Below are positions 62,030 through 64,000 of a stretch of DNA of 64,000 nucleotides, in pieces; position 1 is the first letter of the stretch, and each line of letters opens with the position of its first letter. This DNA comes from Pontibacter pamirensis (GTDB lineage: Bacteria; Bacteroidota; Bacteroidia; Cytophagales; Hymenobacteraceae): NCBI RefSeq assembly GCF_010015475.1, contig NZ_SSNI01000006.1, forward strand, positions 124,001 through 188,000. The letters run 5' to 3'. Below the pieces are notes generated by a model that did not search any database, was not told the origin of the DNA, and saw nothing but the letters and a program-made list of their open reading frames with translations. A program made the position numbers and the translations under genes.

Positions 62030-63137
62030 CTCAAACCTAAACATTACTACCGACTCAAAAATATTGAAGAGTAGTACAATACCTACGCTCATCAGTGGCC
62101 CTTGCAGCGCCGAGAGTGAAGAACAGATGCTCCAGACAGCCCGCGGGTTGATAAACGACCACCGTGTGCACATATTCAGAGCAGGTATCTGGAAGCCGCG
62201 TACCCGTCCGGGTCTGTTCGAAGGTGTAGGTAGAGTTGGATTAGAGTGGCTGCGCACTGTAAAGCAGGAAACAGGTTTGCCAACGGCTGTAGAAGTAGCT
62301 AATGCGCAGCATGTGGAAGAGGCGCTGGAGTATGGCGTAGACATCTTGTGGGTTGGCGCACGCACCACGGTTAACCCGTTCTCGGTGCAGGAGTTGGCTG
62401 ACGCTCTAACAGGCGTTGACATTCCTGTGCTGGTGAAGAACCCGGTTAACCCCGACATCCAGCTGTGGTTAGGTGCTCTGGAGCGCCTGAACCGTGCCGG
62501 TATTACTGACTTGGGTTTGATACACAGGGGCTTCTCTACACCAAACAACAAGCCGTACCGCAACCACCCGAAATGGGAAACCATTCAGCAAATCCGCAGC
62601 CTTGCACCGGGTATTCCATTGTTCTGCGACCCAAGCCACATTGCAGGCCGCCGCGATCTGCTAGAGACTGTAAGCCAGCAGGCACTGCACTTAGGAGTTG
62701 ATGGTCTGATGATAGAGTCTCACATCAACCCCGATGTAGCACTGAGCGATGCATCGCAGCAGGTAACTCCAGACGGACTCACGAATCTACTAAATGCCTT
62801 AGACCTTGACCACGAGCATATAGCAAGTGCAGAGCAGTTGAAAGATTTGCGTAGCCTGATTGACCGCCTGGACCACGACCTTATCAACTTGCTGTTCCTT
62901 CGCTCTGACGTGTCTAAGAGAATTGGTGAGTATAAGCGCGCAAACGCACTGGATATTTTTCAGGCAGGCCGTTGGAAGGAACTTGTGGAAGACAGAGTAA
63001 GACTGGCGAACGAGGTAGGTGTAGATGAGAGCTTCATCAGAGCTATCTTAGATGCTATCCACCAGCACTCCATCGGTGTGCAGAACGAAGTGATGAACGC
63101 AGCTGCTACTTCGCCTAAAAAAGAGGCCGTTAAGTAA
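62016..63137 (+). CDS. aroF: DAHP synthase/chorismate mutase fusion, canonical copy
   Basis: 373 residues with the same layout as the copy at 58530. The synthase domain keeps the standard motifs: ISGPCSAESEEQM, IFRAGIWKPRTRPGLFEGVG, LIHRGFS and CDPSHIAGRRDLL. The mutase domain keeps the expected Arg (LRSLIDRLD), Arg (LFLRSDVSKRI), Lys (EYKRAN) and Arg (QAGRWKELVEDR). It starts inside the aminotransferase gene, so it is under the Phe/Tyr leader. No tyrA lies in the operon. Confidence 0.93.
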   Translation: MSSNNSNLNITTDSKILKSSTIPTLISGPCSAESEEQMLQTARGLINDHRVHIFRAGIWKPRTRPGLFEGVGRVGLEWLRTVKQETGLPTAVEVANAQHVEEALEYGVDILWVGARTTVNPFSVQELADALTGVDIPVLVKNPVNPDIQLWLGALERLNRAGITDLGLIHRGFSTPNNKPYRNHPKWETIQQIRSLAPGIPLFCDPSHIAGRRDLLETVSQQALHLGVDGLMIESHINPDVALSDASQQVTPDGLTNLLNALDLDHEHIASAEQLKDLRSLIDRLDHDLINLLFLRSDVSKRIGEYKRANALDIFQAGRWKELVEDRVRLANEVGVDESFIRAILDAIHQHSIGVQNEVMNAAATSPKKEAVK

Positions 63138-63246
63138 AAAAGCAGTAACCGACTTAGTCAATAGCCTATTTTGTTGTGGGACATAGGGCACGTTTTTTAC
63201 CTTTGCGCTGTTGCGTAGCAGCATAAACTTAGAACCTGATTATCTC

Positions 63247-63567
63247 ATGAAAACTCCTATTTCCCGGCTCCGGACTGTGGGCATTTACGAAGGTATTTCT
63301 TACCTGCTTCTTTTAGGCATCGGTATGCCGCTGAAATACATGTTTGGCATACCTGAAGTCGTGAAGTATGTAGGTTGGGCGCATGGCGTGCTGTTTATAC
63401 TTTACATGGTGGCCTTGCTACAGGTAACGCTGGTGCACCGCTGGTCTATCATGAAAGTGGCAGCCGGTGTCATCGCTTCTTTGCTGCCGTTTGGTCCGTT
63501 TATACTGGACAAGAAACTGCTGCACACTGAAGAAGAGAAGGCGCTGCTGCAGAAGAAAGTAGCGTAA
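63247..63567 (+). CDS. DUF3817-family membrane protein
   Basis: 106 residues from the ATG at 63247; an in-frame TTG at 63211 is less likely. Three membrane segments: GIYEGISYLLLLGIGMPLKY, WAHGVLFILYMVALLQVTLVH and KVAAGVIASLLPFGPFILDKK. The YEGISYLLLL and AHG pattern is DUF3817. Function unknown. Confidence 0.85.
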   Translation: MKTPISRLRTVGIYEGISYLLLLGIGMPLKYMFGIPEVVKYVGWAHGVLFILYMVALLQVTLVHRWSIMKVAAGVIASLLPFGPFILDKKLLHTEEEKALLQKKVA

Positions 63568-63584
63568 GGGTATCATTCATACAG

Positions 63585-63620
63585 AAGAGCCTATCAGCAT
63601 TCATTTGCTGATAGGCTCTT
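63585..63620. terminator. terminator between DUF3817 and symporter genes
   Basis: 15-bp stem (63585-63599 with 63606-63620), 6-nt loop, then TTTAATT; convergent genes on either side. Confidence 0.85.
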
Positions 63621-63656
63621 TTTAATTGGTAACTCCTGAAAACAGTTGGCTTGCTC

Positions 63657-64000
63657 CTACTCCCCCTGCACCTCTAGCCCGGCTTTACGTGCGGTAGCCT
63701 GTGCAATGATGCTGGCTGCCAGGAGCTGCAGCGCATGGTACATCATAATCGGAAGCAGGATGATTCCCACCATCTTGGCATTCGGAAAAAGCACTTTCGA
63801 CATAACCGTGCCATGCACAAGTGATTTCTTAGAGCCGCAAAAGATAGCTGTAATCCTGTCCTCGCGGTTAAAGCCTAACAAGCGGCTGATACCGCTTGTG
63901 ATGCCGTACACCAGGAAGAACAGCCCTATCATAGCTGCGCTAAGTAGAAGCAGGTCTGTAAAGCTATAGCCACTGAACATTCTGCGGGCAAAGGACTCAC
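63657..64000 (-). CDS. bile-acid:sodium symporter-like protein, C-terminal part
   Basis: Partial: the frame is open through the window edge at 64000 without a start, so the 5' part is outside. The 114 visible residues match the SBF-like (YfeH) family: DRITAIFCGSKKSLVHGTVMSKVLF and GIILLPIMMYHALQLLAASIIAQ, which are the last membrane helices of these ten-helix transporters. The substrate is unknown. Confidence 0.8.
   Translation of the reverse strand, partial: ESFARRMFSGYSFTDLLLLSAAMIGLFFLVYGITSGISRLLGFNREDRITAIFCGSKKSLVHGTVMSKVLFPNAKMVGIILLPIMMYHALQLLAASIIAQATARKAGLEVQGE

Noticed and set aside
1-64000. tRNA, rRNA, CRISPR, insertion sequences, prophage
   Set aside because: No cloverleaf TPsiC signature, repeat-spacer array, transposase or phage gene was seen in intergenic DNA or frames.

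Overview
The window looks like a chromosomal segment of a Bacteroidota bacterium of the Cytophagales type, probably Hymenobacteraceae (Pontibacter-like). This rests on family knowledge and on what is visible: type IX secretion components and a T9SS sorting-domain protein, a MenA quinone gene, the short alanine-racemase-fold SpeA, DAHP synthase/chorismate mutase fusions, and promoters of the TTG-N20-TAnnTTTG kind instead of sigma70 boxes. Almost all genes are housekeeping genes. I see no prophage, insertion sequence, CRISPR array, rRNA or tRNA.

Layout. 0-4 kb: an FtsX/LolC-like ABC permease diverges from a namZ-like (DUF1343)-fmt-folA operon. 4-10.3 kb: a long PorU-type C25 sortase and a PorV/PorQ-family protein. 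10.5-13.8 kb: a PadR regulator overlapping a PspC/GIN-domain envelope protein, then a small frameshifted secreted-protein gene. 13.8-16.5 kb: cca, a TsaC-type gene and methylmalonyl-CoA epimerase. 16.6-19.1 kb: iscS-iscU-(unknown gene)-iscA. 19.2-20.5 kb: a T9SS cargo protein. 20.7-31.1 kb: nuoH-I-J-K-L-M-N plus a long purF paralogue, all on the minus strand; nuoA-G are not here. 31.2-35.1 kb: a lipoprotein/ATP-grasp/glycerate kinase operon and murI. 35.4-43.9 kb: RDD and SPW membrane proteins, an ABC-F ATPase, two secreted proteins, a CoA transferase and YebC. 44-49.4 kb: a possible 28-residue membrane peptide gene, a DEAD-box helicase, pncA, a secreted unknown, menA and a lipoprotein glutathione peroxidase. 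49.5-54.7 kb: argS-arginase facing speA, a tiny lipoprotein and a GmhB-like phosphatase. 54.9-58.2 kb: protoporphyrinogen oxidase, a dolichol-phosphate-mannose-synthase-like transferase and TerC. 58.3-63.1 kb: an aromatic amino-acid locus. 63.2-64 kb: a DUF3817 protein and a truncated bile-acid-symporter-like gene.

The most interesting region is 58.28-63.14 kb. The pheA-aminotransferase-DAHP synthase/chorismate mutase operon is preceded by a consensus promoter, a 26-codon reading frame containing the run FYFSYYFF, and an intrinsic terminator whose 5' arm can pair instead with a segment inside that reading frame. This is the architecture of ribosome-mediated attenuation, tuned to Phe and Tyr. 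A second leader with the same hairpin logic, but no aromatic run, precedes a divergent DAHP synthase/chorismate mutase paralogue 1.5 kb upstream. All pairings and promoter matches were made by eye; no searches or folding programs were run.
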